Of a stretch of 64,000 nucleotides of DNA, positions 9,285 through 17,836 are shown one piece after another (within the stretch, counting starts at the first letter, position 1; each line of letters begins with the position of its first letter). A program made the position numbers and the translations under genes. Origin of the DNA: Yersinia entomophaga (GTDB lineage: Bacteria > Pseudomonadota > Gammaproteobacteria > Enterobacterales > Enterobacteriaceae). The stretch spans positions 2,305,076 through 2,369,075 of the forward strand of contig NZ_CP010029.1 in assembly GCF_001656035.1 (NCBI RefSeq). Direction: 5' to 3'. The notes under the pieces were generated by a model. That model did not search any database. It had not been told where the DNA came from and was given only the letters and a program-made list of their open reading frames with translations.

Positions 9285-9298
9285 TGGGAACGTTCCCA
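9285..9298 (-). promoter_or_regulatory. TreR operator upstream of treB
   Basis: TGGGAACGTTCCCA is a perfect 14-bp palindrome in the treB-treR spacer. It matches the known enterobacterial TreR site core GGGAACGTTCCC. TreR bound here would block treBC until trehalose-6-phosphate accumulates. Confidence 0.8.
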
Positions 9299-9301
9299 AG
9301 C

Positions 9302-9317
9302 TGTGCCGAAGATCACA
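9302..9317 (-). promoter_or_regulatory. CRP-cAMP site upstream of treB
   Basis: TGTGC-N6-TCACA differs from the TGTGA-N6-TCACA consensus at one position and lies next to the TreR operator, on the side away from treB. Catabolite control of tre operons is known in E. coli. Confidence 0.65.
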
Positions 9318-9372
9318 ATTTAACGGCTTTTTTTGCTTACTTAACCAGCAAAAAAAGCATCAATTGGATCGA

Positions 9373-10320
9373 TCAGATCAGTTTCCCGGGGATGATGATC
9401 TGCTGAATAGCGAGGCCATTATTTAACTGTCCGAGCAGTTGCTGAGCCGCTTGAACGCCCGCACTACCATAACCTAATTCAACAGAAAATGAGTTAGGAA
9501 ACAGGAAGTTAAGCAAAGGCGCGTTACCGATTCCGCACACCTGAATATGCTGTTTCCCCTGCTGTTGCAGGTACTTACTGACGCCTAAAGCGATGGTATC
9601 CGAAGCACAAACCAGCGCAGACGTGTCGGGTTTGATCACCTGAGCTGCCTGCTGAAAACCACTTTGATAGCTGAGCTCACCTAACGTCACCGTTGGGGTC
9701 AATCCATGGCGCTGGCAGTAGTTCAAATAGGATTGATGGCGACGCATACCGGTGGTGGCATCAGAGGGTTGTACGCCGATATAGCTAATGTGCTGGTGAC
9801 CGGCTTTGCGCAGTTTGTCCATCAATAACGTCACCGCACCATCATCGTCATAACAAACCGAAGAAAAACCGGGATATTCACGTGCTAGCACCACCATTTT
9901 ATCCTGCCACGGCGCAAGCATTTCAGCGGTCAAGCCGGTAAAACCAAATACAATCACACCGTCAACGTTACGCTGGCGCAAAATATTCAGGTGCTCCGTA
10001 ACCAGCTCTGCATCAAACTGGCTTTCCATCAAGATAGGATCATAGCCCTGCTGATAAAATAGCGGCAACATGGTTCGTACCGCCTGATTCTCAGAAGCAG
10101 AATCCAGACGCGAAACAATAATCCCTACCACTTTATCGCTCTGACCGCGCATTGCCCGCGCTGATTTAGATGGCGTAAACCCTTGTTGACGGATAACCGC
10201 CTCCACCCGCTCACGGGTTTGCGGGCTAACGCTGCCTTCATTATTCAATACACGCGATACCGTGGATTTCCCCACGCCGCTCATACGGGCAATATCTTTG
10301 ATCGTCAGACGGTTTTGCAT
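9373..10320 (-). CDS. treR: Trehalose operon repressor TreR
   Basis: TreR (315 residues, the E. coli length) is a LacI-family repressor. It has an N-terminal helix-turn-helix (TIKDIARMSGVGKSTVSRVLNN, residues ~6-27) and a hinge followed by a periplasmic-binding-protein-like effector domain. Trehalose-6-phosphate is the inducer. The start codon abuts a PhoP box that serves the oppositely oriented mgtA, so the treR and mgtA control regions overlap. Order treC-treB-treR-mgtA matches E. coli. Confidence 0.95.
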   Translation of the reverse strand: MQNRLTIKDIARMSGVGKSTVSRVLNNEGSVSPQTRERVEAVIRQQGFTPSKSARAMRGQSDKVVGIIVSRLDSASENQAVRTMLPLFYQQGYDPILMESQFDAELVTEHLNILRQRNVDGVIVFGFTGLTAEMLAPWQDKMVVLAREYPGFSSVCYDDDGAVTLLMDKLRKAGHQHISYIGVQPSDATTGMRRHQSYLNYCQRHGLTPTVTLGELSYQSGFQQAAQVIKPDTSALVCASDTIALGVSKYLQQQGKQHIQVCGIGNAPLLNFLFPNSFSVELGYGSAGVQAAQQLLGQLNNGLAIQQIIIPGKLI

Positions 10321-10337
10321 GGTTTACCTAAGGTTTA
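10321..10337 (+). promoter_or_regulatory. PhoP box of mgtA
   Basis: Two perfect GGTTTA hexamers (10321-10326 and 10332-10337) are separated by 5 bp, matching the PhoP direct-repeat consensus (T/G)GTTTA-N5-(T/G)GTTTA in the mgtA orientation. A TATAAA at 10348-10353 lies 10 bp downstream and is the likely -10 of a PhoP-activated promoter. The box touches the treR start codon. Confidence 0.75.
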
Positions 10338-10529
10338 GGTTAAAAAGTATAAACTGGACTAATTATTTATCTTTACCCTGATAATAGAAAGGTTATCCCG
10401 CCTATAATCAAAAGTATGACTCATGATATACCCAATAAATTTTGAGCCACACTCAGGCCCCAATAGCGGGAATCCCTGAAAGCTTAGCCCATTAAATCGA
10501 TGGGTTAAGTAAAAATAGCCAACGGCGCT

Positions 10530-10595
10530 ATGGATCAAAAAGTGAAAGGTATCATGCCGTTAGATACACAGATTTCCTACCTTTACGCGGAGTGA
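10530..10595 (+). CDS. Candidate 21-residue leader ORF in the mgtA 5' region
   Basis: An ATG frame encodes MDQKVKGIMPLDTQISYLYA plus a final Glu. Its last codons lie in the left arm of the terminator-like hairpin at 10579-10607. This is the geometry of a translation-coupled attenuator, but there is no clear ribosome-binding site, so it is speculative. Confidence 0.2.
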   Translation: MDQKVKGIMPLDTQISYLYAE

Positions 10596-10675
10596 TTCTG
10601 TAAAGGTTTTTGTCACCGGGTGGATGTCGCCTAGCGCCTACCCTATCTTTTGTCTTACCGGAGGTTAATTACCCA

Positions 10676-10720
10676 GTGGACCCCGTTCCCCAATCGGCCC
10701 CCTACGGCTGGCTCTGGTAA
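10676..10720 (+). CDS. Candidate MgtL-like proline-rich leader peptide
   Basis: A GTG-initiated 14-codon frame encodes MDPVPQSAPYGWLW. It has four prolines, and its stop codon lies inside one of two mutually exclusive hairpins. Salmonella MgtL is also short and proline-rich and couples proline and Mg2+ supply to mgtA transcription. A strong GGAGG (10660-10664) precedes it, though with an 11-base spacer that is longer than usual. Confidence 0.45.
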   Translation: MDPVPQSAPYGWLW

Positions 10721-10861
10721 GGTGATGCTCCGTTTTCGCTGCTGCCTTACCAGAAACAATCTGGTAGGCAGTAACGTGTCATAGATTCGCTCGTTCCTGC
10801 TTAGCAATATTTTTGCCATTACCACGGCAGTTTTGTCGTGGATGTAATCAGGTTCAGCATA

Positions 10862-13579
10862 ATGAAAGTGAAAAACCTCGCCCGGCAAATGCTTAACGCA
10901 TTGAGCCGCAGTCTGCCACGCCGCCTTATCCGCCGCGAAGCTATGCTGGACGGCTTGCCGCAAAAAGGTGTGGCCAAAGAACTTCCCGCAGAACTGGCGC
11001 AGCAACGCCTGCACTGTGCCAATGAAACGCCGCAGCAGCTCTATGACCGTTTTAGCAGTCATCCGGAGGGGCTGACAGAGCCGGAAGCCAACGCCATTCG
11101 CCAACGCCTTGGCGATAATACCATTGAAAATCAGCAAGCTGTGCCTTGGTGGTTACATCTGTGGCACTGTTATCGCAATCCTTTTAATCTGCTGTTAACG
11201 CTGCTAGCGCTGATTTCCTACGCAACCGAAGATCTGACCGCCGCGTTGGTCATCGGCGCTATGGTGCTGATTTCCACTCTGATGCATTTTATTCAGGAAG
11301 CCCGCTCCAACCAGGCCGCCGACGCCTTGAAAGCCATGGTTAGCAATACCGCTACGGTGATTCGCAGCGATGCCCATACCGGGAAAAGCGAGCATCGGGA
11401 AATCCCTATTTCCCAATTGGTTACCGGCGATATCATCAAACTCTCAGCAGGAGATATGATCCCGGCGGATCTGCGTATTTTGCTCGCCAAAGATCTTTTT
11501 ATCAGCCAGGCTGCGCTGACAGGCGAATCCTTGCCGGTAGAAAAAATCGCTACCAGCCGTTATCCCGATGAATCTAACCCATTAGAACGAGATACCCTGT
11601 GCTTTATGGGAACCAATGTGGTCAGCGGATCGGCGCTGGCTATCGTTATCGGCACCGGTAATCAGACTTATTTCGGTCAGTTGGCCGAACGCGTCACTCA
11701 TCAGGATGAGCAGCCAAATGCCTTTCAAAGCGGCATCAGTAAAGTCAGTTGGCTGCTAATTCGTTTTATGCTGGTGATGACGCCTATTGTTTTACTGATC
11801 AATGGCTTCACCAAAGGCGATTGGTGGGAGGCGGCACTCTTTGCCCTTTCGGTAGCCGTCGGTTTAACGCCGGAAATGCTGCCGATGATCGTGACGTCCA
11901 CTCTGGCTAGAGGTGCGGTGAAATTGTCGCAGCAAAAGGTCATTGTGAAACGTTTGGATGCGATTCAAAACTTTGGCGCGATGGATATTTTGTGTACCGA
12001 TAAAACCGGTACGCTAACGCAGGATAAAATCGTACTGGAAAGCCATACCGACGTCTTTGGCGCCAACAGCGAACGTGTGCTGCATTATGCTTGGCTGAAT
12101 AGCTATCACCAGACCGGTCTGAAAAACCTACTGGATGTCGCGGTTCTTAGCGCAATGGCGGAATCTGCCTCCACCAAAGCGCTGCTCGATTACCGTAAAG
12201 TAGACGAAATTCCCTTTGATTTTGAACGCCGCCGCATGTCGGTGGTAGTGGCCATTCAAGCCGATTATCACGAACTGATTTGCAAAGGTGCGCTGGAAGA
12301 AATGCTCACCATCTGCAGCCATGTTCGTCAGGGCAATGAAGTTATTCCTTTGACCGAAATGCTGCTGACTCGTATTCGCCGCATTACCGATGAGTTAAAT
12401 CAACAGGGGCTGCGAGTTGTCGCCGTGGCCAATAAAATCTTACCGGCGAATCATCTGGACTATGGCGTAGCCGATGAGTCCGACCTGATTCTGGAGGGTT
12501 ACATTGCCTTCCTCGATCCACCGAAAGAAAGCACTGAACCCGCTCTGCGGGCGCTGAAACAAAACGGCGTGACCGTCAAAATTCTTACCGGTGATAACGA
12601 GCTGGTTGCGCGAAAAGTCTGTAAAGAAGTCGGGCTTTCCGTCGATCAAGTACTGCTTGGTAGCGATATTGAGCAAATGAGCGACGAGGAACTGACCGCC
12701 GCCGCCCACGCTACTACGGTATTTGCCAAGCTGACACCGCTACACAAAGAACGTATCGTGCAAATTCTCCGTAATGCAGGTCATGTCGTTGGCTTTATGG
12801 GCGATGGTATCAATGATGCGCCAGCTTTACGGGCGGCTGACATAGGAATTTCCGTGGATTCTGCGGTAGATATCGCCAAAGAAGCGGCGGATATTATCCT
12901 GTTGGAAAAAAGCCTGATGGTATTGGAGCAAGGGGTCATTGAAGGCCGCCGCACCTTTGCCAATATGCTGAAATACATCAAAATGACTGCCAGTTCCAAC
13001 TTCGGTAACGTATTCAGCGTGCTGATTGCCAGCGCCTTTTTACCTTTCCTACCGATGTTGCCGCTGCATCTGCTGGTGCAAAACCTGATGTATGATATTT
13101 CGCAAATTGCGATTCCATTTGATAACGTCGATGAAGATCAGTTGACCAAACCACAACGCTGGAACGCCGGCGATTTGGGGCGTTTTATGGTGTTCTTTGG
13201 CCCGATAAGTTCGATATTCGACGTGCTGACTTTTTCTCTGATGTGGTGGGTATTTAAGGCCAACACGCCAGAAATGCAGACTTTATTCCAGTCCGGTTGG
13301 TTTGTAGAAGGTTTGCTGTCCCAAACGCTGATTGTGCACATGATTCGCACCAAAAAGATTCCGTTTATTCAAAGTCGCGCTTCATGGCCTCTGTGTTTAA
13401 TGACGCTGGCAGTGGTCGTGGTGGGTATCGGTTTAACCTTCTCTCCGCTGGCTGGTTTCCTACAGTTGCAGGCTCTGCCGCTCAGCTATTTCCCATGGCT
13501 GATTGTGATTCTGACCGGTTATATGGTAACAACGCAGTTGGTAAAAGGCTGGTTTGTCCGCCGCTATGGCTGGCAATAA
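10862..13579 (+). CDS. mgtA: Magnesium-translocating P-type ATPase MgtA
   Basis: MgtA (905 residues) is an inner-membrane P3B-type ATPase that imports Mg2+ under scarcity. The actuator TGES motif (AALTGESLPVEK), the phosphorylated Asp380 in CTDKTGTLTQDK, the nucleotide-binding KGAL and DPPKE motifs, and the hinge GDGINDAPALRAADIGIS are all intact. The C-terminal spans resemble E. coli MgtA throughout. I take the ATG at 10862; an in-frame GTG at 10838 is possible but weak. A PhoP box and structured leader precede it. It converges on the PRD regulator gene across a terminator. Confidence 0.97.
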   Translation: MKVKNLARQMLNALSRSLPRRLIRREAMLDGLPQKGVAKELPAELAQQRLHCANETPQQLYDRFSSHPEGLTEPEANAIRQRLGDNTIENQQAVPWWLHLWHCYRNPFNLLLTLLALISYATEDLTAALVIGAMVLISTLMHFIQEARSNQAADALKAMVSNTATVIRSDAHTGKSEHREIPISQLVTGDIIKLSAGDMIPADLRILLAKDLFISQAALTGESLPVEKIATSRYPDESNPLERDTLCFMGTNVVSGSALAIVIGTGNQTYFGQLAERVTHQDEQPNAFQSGISKVSWLLIRFMLVMTPIVLLINGFTKGDWWEAALFALSVAVGLTPEMLPMIVTSTLARGAVKLSQQKVIVKRLDAIQNFGAMDILCTDKTGTLTQDKIVLESHTDVFGANSERVLHYAWLNSYHQTGLKNLLDVAVLSAMAESASTKALLDYRKVDEIPFDFERRRMSVVVAIQADYHELICKGALEEMLTICSHVRQGNEVIPLTEMLLTRIRRITDELNQQGLRVVAVANKILPANHLDYGVADESDLILEGYIAFLDPPKESTEPALRALKQNGVTVKILTGDNELVARKVCKEVGLSVDQVLLGSDIEQMSDEELTAAAHATTVFAKLTPLHKERIVQILRNAGHVVGFMGDGINDAPALRAADIGISVDSAVDIAKEAADIILLEKSLMVLEQGVIEGRRTFANMLKYIKMTASSNFGNVFSVLIASAFLPFLPMLPLHLLVQNLMYDISQIAIPFDNVDEDQLTKPQRWNAGDLGRFMVFFGPISSIFDVLTFSLMWWVFKANTPEMQTLFQSGWFVEGLLSQTLIVHMIRTKKIPFIQSRASWPLCLMTLAVVVVGIGLTFSPLAGFLQLQALPLSYFPWLIVILTGYMVTTQLVKGWFVRRYGWQ

Positions 13580-13609
13580 CGGTCAGATAGCCAGTATCCC
13601 AAACAGATA

Positions 13610-13640
13610 GCAGGAGGTTGAATATCCTCCTGCTTTTATT
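13610..13640 (+). terminator. mgtA terminator
   Basis: GCAGGAGG and CCTCCTGC form a perfect 8-bp stem with an 8-base loop followed by TTTTATT, 30 bp after the mgtA stop. Confidence 0.9.
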
Positions 13641-13694
13641 CTGGCAACATGATATGGGGTATTAAAAAATGGCTACGCTCTCTTATTTTCGGGA

Positions 13695-15623
13695 TTAGAT
13701 GCGCCCTAAACAATCGATCGCAATGCCTTTAAAACTTTCAAAGTTCTGGCTACTGAGCAGACGGCTCATTGAGCGTTCACGGACAAAGGTAACAAACAGA
13801 TCGTAGATAGCCATCGCTTCTTCATAATCACTTTTACTGATTGCCAGCAGGAAAATAACGTAGGCCGTTTCCCCTTCCCCCCACGCAATTCCTTGCGGAG
13901 CCAAAAGCGTTACCACCACGGTCTTTTTAGCCAACAGGCCAAGGGAGTGAGGTAAAGCGATTCCTTCCCCCAGCATGGTGGAAACGATAGCTTCCCGCTC
14001 GACTACCGAAGGGTAAAAATCCGCATCGACGAAACCTTCAAGCTCTAGTTGCTGGCAAACTTTGCTGAACAACTGCGCCTGAGTCAGCGGTTCATTAACC
14101 CGCACAAAATGGTTTTCATCAAAGAACTTTTCCAACATATAAGGCCGGGTGCGATCGACTAAAACCAGTTTTCCTAATTGCTCCAGCTGATATTCCGTTG
14201 GAAAAGGCGACATCACCACTACCGGCCTATTTTTTTCCGTTAAACGCGCATTGGAGATAATAAAATCTTCGGCAATAGTCGCTATATTTTCATATTCCCG
14301 TAGAGATACCGTCCTAGTTACCACGATTTGAGGATACTTGCGGGAAATTTGCGCCTGAATCATACGAATCGTCGAATTTCCAGTATCACACACCAGCATG
14401 ACCTGCGGATGACGCTCATAACCAATATTATAATGCCGCTCTAACCCTACCCCGATATGCAGTACTAAATAGCCAATTTCATTTTCACTCAGGCTGTAAG
14501 GGGAATACTTCCCCCAACTGGAAACCGCAGCCAGCGTTACATCATAGGCCATTGGGTAATGCTGTTTGATATTAGATAACAGTGGATTAGGGATAGTGAT
14601 CTGATACTTAACCCGCGTAATCATCGTCTTGATATGGGTCAGCAAATCGATGCGTAATTGCTTATCATCCTGCAAATTATAGTTATAGTGAGAGTTAATA
14701 TACGAAAGGATGTAATCCACCAGCGTTTCTTCATCGTCCGCGTTTATTTCGCTGGGCTGGCTGGTACTAGGCTCGCTGATTTCCATCCGCCGTGCGGCAA
14801 TATTCACCCGAAGATAAGCCTCTTCTGCCGCTGAAATCTCTTTGCCAGCCAATAGCTGTAACTCATTGGCCAAACGTCCGGAAGCCAGTTTTACCGCTTC
14901 ATCTACATCTTCAGCATCAAAATCAGATAGCGGATAGCCTTCAGCGATACGTTTTACCGCCACCGCACAGTAAAAAATCAGGTACTGCTCACCTTCATCA
15001 GACAATCGCACGGCGTATTGAGACAATAATTGGTGCAATAAATCGGTCAGCGCCGGCATCGCCGCATCGCTAAGAAAAACATTTTTTAACAGTGGGTTGT
15101 CGCTGTCCTGAACATGCAGCTGAAACAGTAAATCGGTCAGGCAGGAACGAATGGCTAGCTCGGTGCCAAACAGCTTCATACCATAGCGAGGCTTAGCCTC
15201 TATGGTCAGATGGTAACTTCCCAGACGCTCTCTCACCTCAGCCATATCACTTTGCAGCGTACCACGGCTTACAAACCATTCATCAGCCAAATCTTCCAGC
15301 TTCAATGCAAAGGCTGAGGTCAGAAAGCGAATAAGCAAATACTGAACCCGCTCGGCGGCGGTACGCGGCGTCAGGTTCGTCTTAGGCGTTTGCTGCTGCA
15401 ATACCTGAAAACGTTCGGCATCATCGATCATTAATCGATAACCAAATCCCCGATTATGAATAAAACGCGCACCATAGTGCTCAAGAATATCGTTCAGCGC
15501 AGTAATATCAGCTCGTACCGTTCGGGTCGAAACGGCAAAGCGCTTTGCCAGTTCATCCTGCGGCAGAGTTTCAGATTGCAGCGCATCGAACATATAAGCC
15601 AAACGTTGATAAGGAAATCTCAC
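13695..15623 (-). CDS. BglG/LicR-type transcriptional regulator (HTH-PRD-PRD-EIIB-EIIA)
   Basis: This 642-residue regulator reads, in order: an HTH (DELAKRFAVSTRTVRADITA, ~20-45), a second winged-helix/Mga-like region (~85-175), two PRDs (~185-405, with LLTHIKTMITR and YLVLHIGVG), an EIIB-like domain with Cys412 (MLVCDTGNST), and a C-terminal EIIA domain with His559 (IALPHSLG). Such proteins are DNA-binding activators whose activity is set by PTS phosphorylation. The GTG start follows GGAGAGG. It is the last gene of the cassette and probably its controller. The related Salmonella dga operon instead uses a sigma-54 LevR-type activator. Target DNA is unknown. Confidence 0.85.
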   Translation of the reverse strand: MRFPYQRLAYMFDALQSETLPQDELAKRFAVSTRTVRADITALNDILEHYGARFIHNRGFGYRLMIDDAERFQVLQQQTPKTNLTPRTAAERVQYLLIRFLTSAFALKLEDLADEWFVSRGTLQSDMAEVRERLGSYHLTIEAKPRYGMKLFGTELAIRSCLTDLLFQLHVQDSDNPLLKNVFLSDAAMPALTDLLHQLLSQYAVRLSDEGEQYLIFYCAVAVKRIAEGYPLSDFDAEDVDEAVKLASGRLANELQLLAGKEISAAEEAYLRVNIAARRMEISEPSTSQPSEINADDEETLVDYILSYINSHYNYNLQDDKQLRIDLLTHIKTMITRVKYQITIPNPLLSNIKQHYPMAYDVTLAAVSSWGKYSPYSLSENEIGYLVLHIGVGLERHYNIGYERHPQVMLVCDTGNSTIRMIQAQISRKYPQIVVTRTVSLREYENIATIAEDFIISNARLTEKNRPVVVMSPFPTEYQLEQLGKLVLVDRTRPYMLEKFFDENHFVRVNEPLTQAQLFSKVCQQLELEGFVDADFYPSVVEREAIVSTMLGEGIALPHSLGLLAKKTVVVTLLAPQGIAWGEGETAYVIFLLAISKSDYEEAMAIYDLFVTFVRERSMSRLLSSQNFESFKGIAIDCLGRI

Positions 15624-15660
15624 TGCGCCTCTCCGCTGATGTAGGGCATTTCTGCCGAAT

Positions 15661-15690
15661 ACAGGCTGCTCCTATCGGGAGGAACAGCCT
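15661..15690 (-). other. Imperfect stem-loop between lactonase and regulator genes
   Basis: CAGGCTG and CAGCCTG flank TCCT/AGGA arms with one-base bulges in the 74-bp intercistronic spacer. There is no T-run on either strand. Possible mRNA processing or stability element. Confidence 0.3.
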
Positions 15691-15697
15691 GCCAGTG

Positions 15698-16960
15698 CTA
15701 CTCTTTTGCCAATGGCGTAAAAATCATTTGCGATGGACTACCTACCGGAATGTAACCAGGAATAAAGCTCAATTTTCCGCTGCTTTGATCCACCTTGAAC
15801 CGGGTTATGTTATCGCTACGTTGATTCATTGCGTACAGGTAGTGACCACCGGGATCTAAAACCAACGTACGCGGGTAATCACCACGCGTCCATACCTCCT
15901 CAATGGCTTTGAGATCCCCCTCGCCATTTACTGCAAACTGCCCAATGCTGTTATGCAAACGGTTTGCCACGTAGAGGAAACGCCCATCTTTTGACAGTGT
16001 TAAACCCGCTGCAAAATTGGTTCCACGAAACGCTTTTGGTAGCGATGACACACTAACTACTTGTTCCAAAGTCCCTTTCTGAGTGTCCAGACGGTAACTG
16101 GTCAGCGTAGAGGCCTCTTCATTAATCAGAAATAGTGCTTTTCCATTCGGATGGAAAACAAAATGACGTGGGCCAGCGCCCGCAGAAGATGCACTGATAT
16201 AGGGCGGTTCATTTGGTGTTAATGCACCCGTTGTTGGATCAAAATGCCATTGATAGATCCGATCCAGACCCAGATCGGTGGAAAAAACAAACTTCCCGCT
16301 GGGATCGCAGGCGATCATATGAGCATGAGGGCCGTTATGATCGCTGGCGGCAAAACTACCTTCAACCGCAGCAGCCGGTTTAGCCGCTCCCGCTGGGCCT
16401 TCATCTTGATGAACAGAGCTGGCCGCCTCTATTTTTCCATCCGTAGCCAAAGGAAAAACCGCCACAGAACCACTGACATAGTTCGCCACAAATAAATGGC
16501 TCCCCGAAGGCGTCAGAGACAAATAAACCGGCCCCGCACCTTGCGCATCAACCTGATTTAACAGAGTTAAGCCGCCGTCTTGCGGATCGACACGGTAGGC
16601 TGCAATTGAACCGTGTTTACCGCCGTTGTAATCCGATACCTCACTGGCGACATACAGCGTCTTCCCCTGAGCGTCCGCCACTAACTGAGCCGGATTCGCC
16701 AGTTCACTAACCAGCGTTTTATTCTTTAATTCACCGGATGCAGGATCGAGCTGTAGTCGATAAACGCCTTGGCCGTTCGGGTTATAGGTGCCGACATACG
16801 CAAATTGCTTCAAATTTTCCGCTCCGCTAGATTTTTCTGCCCCATAAGAAGATGGATGAAATCCTGCCAATAGAGCCAAAGAAAGGCCAACCGCAAGTAA
16901 ACGCGGCGGAATGACATTAGACGCAGGGTATGTTTCAGAGAGGAATGGCCTGTTACGCAT
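15698..16960 (-). CDS. Exported lactonase, seven-bladed beta-propeller (Pgl/YbhE-like)
   Basis: This 420-residue protein begins with a likely signal peptide (basic start, hydrophobic core RLLAVGLSLALLAG, cleavage near SYGA at ~40). It is followed by repeated propeller blades (FAYVGTYNPNGQGVYRL, LYVASEVSD, LFVANYVSGSVAVFPL, FLYVANRLHNSIGQFAV, YLYAMNQRSDNITRFKV). Family members hydrolyse sugar lactones such as 6-phosphogluconolactone; the cytoplasmic Pgl lacks a signal peptide. Export suggests a periplasmic sugar lactone as substrate. It follows the aldolase gene by 132 bp, with a weak hairpin between, and precedes the regulator. AGGG before the ATG supports the start. The exact substrate is unknown. 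Confidence 0.8.
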   Translation of the reverse strand: MRNRPFLSETYPASNVIPPRLLAVGLSLALLAGFHPSSYGAEKSSGAENLKQFAYVGTYNPNGQGVYRLQLDPASGELKNKTLVSELANPAQLVADAQGKTLYVASEVSDYNGGKHGSIAAYRVDPQDGGLTLLNQVDAQGAGPVYLSLTPSGSHLFVANYVSGSVAVFPLATDGKIEAASSVHQDEGPAGAAKPAAAVEGSFAASDHNGPHAHMIACDPSGKFVFSTDLGLDRIYQWHFDPTTGALTPNEPPYISASSAGAGPRHFVFHPNGKALFLINEEASTLTSYRLDTQKGTLEQVVSVSSLPKAFRGTNFAAGLTLSKDGRFLYVANRLHNSIGQFAVNGEGDLKAIEEVWTRGDYPRTLVLDPGGHYLYAMNQRSDNITRFKVDQSSGKLSFIPGYIPVGSPSQMIFTPLAKE

Positions 16961-17070
16961 ATTTTTCCCTTATCACTATGACGCGACCAGGGTATGGGTC
17001 TAGCTAACCTAACATCCAGATTTACAGGTAAAAACAGCCTACACCACACCCGATAAAGAATGAGGCATCT

Positions 17071-17090
17071 CAGCGATGCCCCTTCTGAAA
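17071..17090 (-). terminator. Weak hairpin after the aldolase gene
   Basis: On the minus strand GGCATC and GATGCC form a 6-bp stem with a 5-base loop followed by TCATTCTTT, directly after the aldolase stop. It may partly separate the core operon from lactonase and regulator. Confidence 0.35.
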
Positions 17091-17092
17091 GC

Positions 17093-17833
17093 TTATGCCA
17101 CGATTCTTTTTACTATGTTCAGCAACGTGATAACGTCCTGCGGGCGTGTATCACCCGTTTCGCTATCGATAATTGAACTATAGATATGAGGAATAATTTT
17201 GCTGACTCCGGCATCGAGAGCGATCTGTAAAATTGTCTCAAAATTCTCCAGATCGATGCCGCCCGTCGGCTCCAGCCAAAAATCATGTTTGGCGCAGGCC
17301 TCGGCCACACAGCGGTATTCCTCAATGTGTTTTAACCCACCCATCGGGAAAAACTTAATCGAGCTGCCGCCCATATCTTTCAACATGGCAATGGCGGTTT
17401 CTACCGGAACAATCCCATCCGGCGCAGCGGCGCTCAGTGGGCCAGTGGATATCTTCACGTATCCCACTTTTCCAGTCGGTGAAATCAATCCATTCACTAT
17501 GGTTTCCCACTGACCAAGCAGCGCCCGGCTTGGGCCTACGCCGGTAAATACCTGATTAACATGCTGTGGCTGCACCTGTTGAGCAATTAAACTCACCATA
17601 GCGGATTGATTTGGGTCCCCTGCGCCAAGCCCTACTGACAGCGCATTGTCTATCCGTTCAGCATATTCGCGCATATCGCTGACCGCACTTTCAACGTCCG
17701 GATAGTTTTTAGATAAAACACCAACCAAAACATGACCTTCAGCCGCCTGCCAAATAGCCTGCGCGTTGGATTTGGAACCCGCTAGCACATTGAGGCAAAC
17801 TCGATTTCGGTAATAATTAGGGGTCAATTTCAT
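17093..17833 (-). CDS. dgaF: 2-dehydro-3-deoxy-phosphogluconate aldolase (DgaF/EF_0839 family)
   Basis: This 246-residue TIM-barrel protein matches the KDGP aldolase of the D-glucosaminate pathway and the EF_0839/AHA_3917-type family of the same gene cluster elsewhere. It should cleave 2-keto-3-deoxy-6-phosphogluconate to pyruvate and glyceraldehyde-3-phosphate. The segment GGSSIKFFPMGGLKH has a lysine placed as expected for the Schiff base, and DFWLEPTGGIDLENF resembles the phosphate-binding end of the barrel. The gene starts 3 bp after the SelA-like gene with GGAG upstream, so the two are co-translated. Substrate is inferred from family, not shown. Confidence 0.85.
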   Translation of the reverse strand: MKLTPNYYRNRVCLNVLAGSKSNAQAIWQAAEGHVLVGVLSKNYPDVESAVSDMREYAERIDNALSVGLGAGDPNQSAMVSLIAQQVQPQHVNQVFTGVGPSRALLGQWETIVNGLISPTGKVGYVKISTGPLSAAAPDGIVPVETAIAMLKDMGGSSIKFFPMGGLKHIEEYRCVAEACAKHDFWLEPTGGIDLENFETILQIALDAGVSKIIPHIYSSIIDSETGDTRPQDVITLLNIVKRIVA

Positions 17834-17836
17834 CGA

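Larger units (their letters stand above)
10360..10861 (+). promoter_or_regulatory. mgtA leader RNA with alternative hairpins
   Basis: About 500 bases separate the predicted mgtA promoter from its start, longer than the ~264-base E. coli leader. The segment CCTTACCAG (10745-10753) can pair with CTGGTAAGG (10714-10722), which contains the stop codon of a proline-rich short ORF. Alternatively, together with CTGC just before it, it can pair with CTGGTAGGCAG (10761-10771). The two pairings exclude each other, the logic of the known mgtL/Mg2+ leader switch. Upstream, ACCTTTAC and GTAAAGGT (10579-10607) form an 8-bp stem followed by TTTTG, resembling a terminator. A further stem CCACG/CGTGG lies ~20 bases before the start codon. 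Exact homology to the enterobacterial Mg sensor RNA was not testable here. Confidence 0.6.

Noticed and set aside
10655..11137. 160-codon minus-strand frame over the mgtA leader and start
   Set aside because: It is antisense to mgtA and its structured leader; the frame shows no domain and mgtA explains the codon bias.
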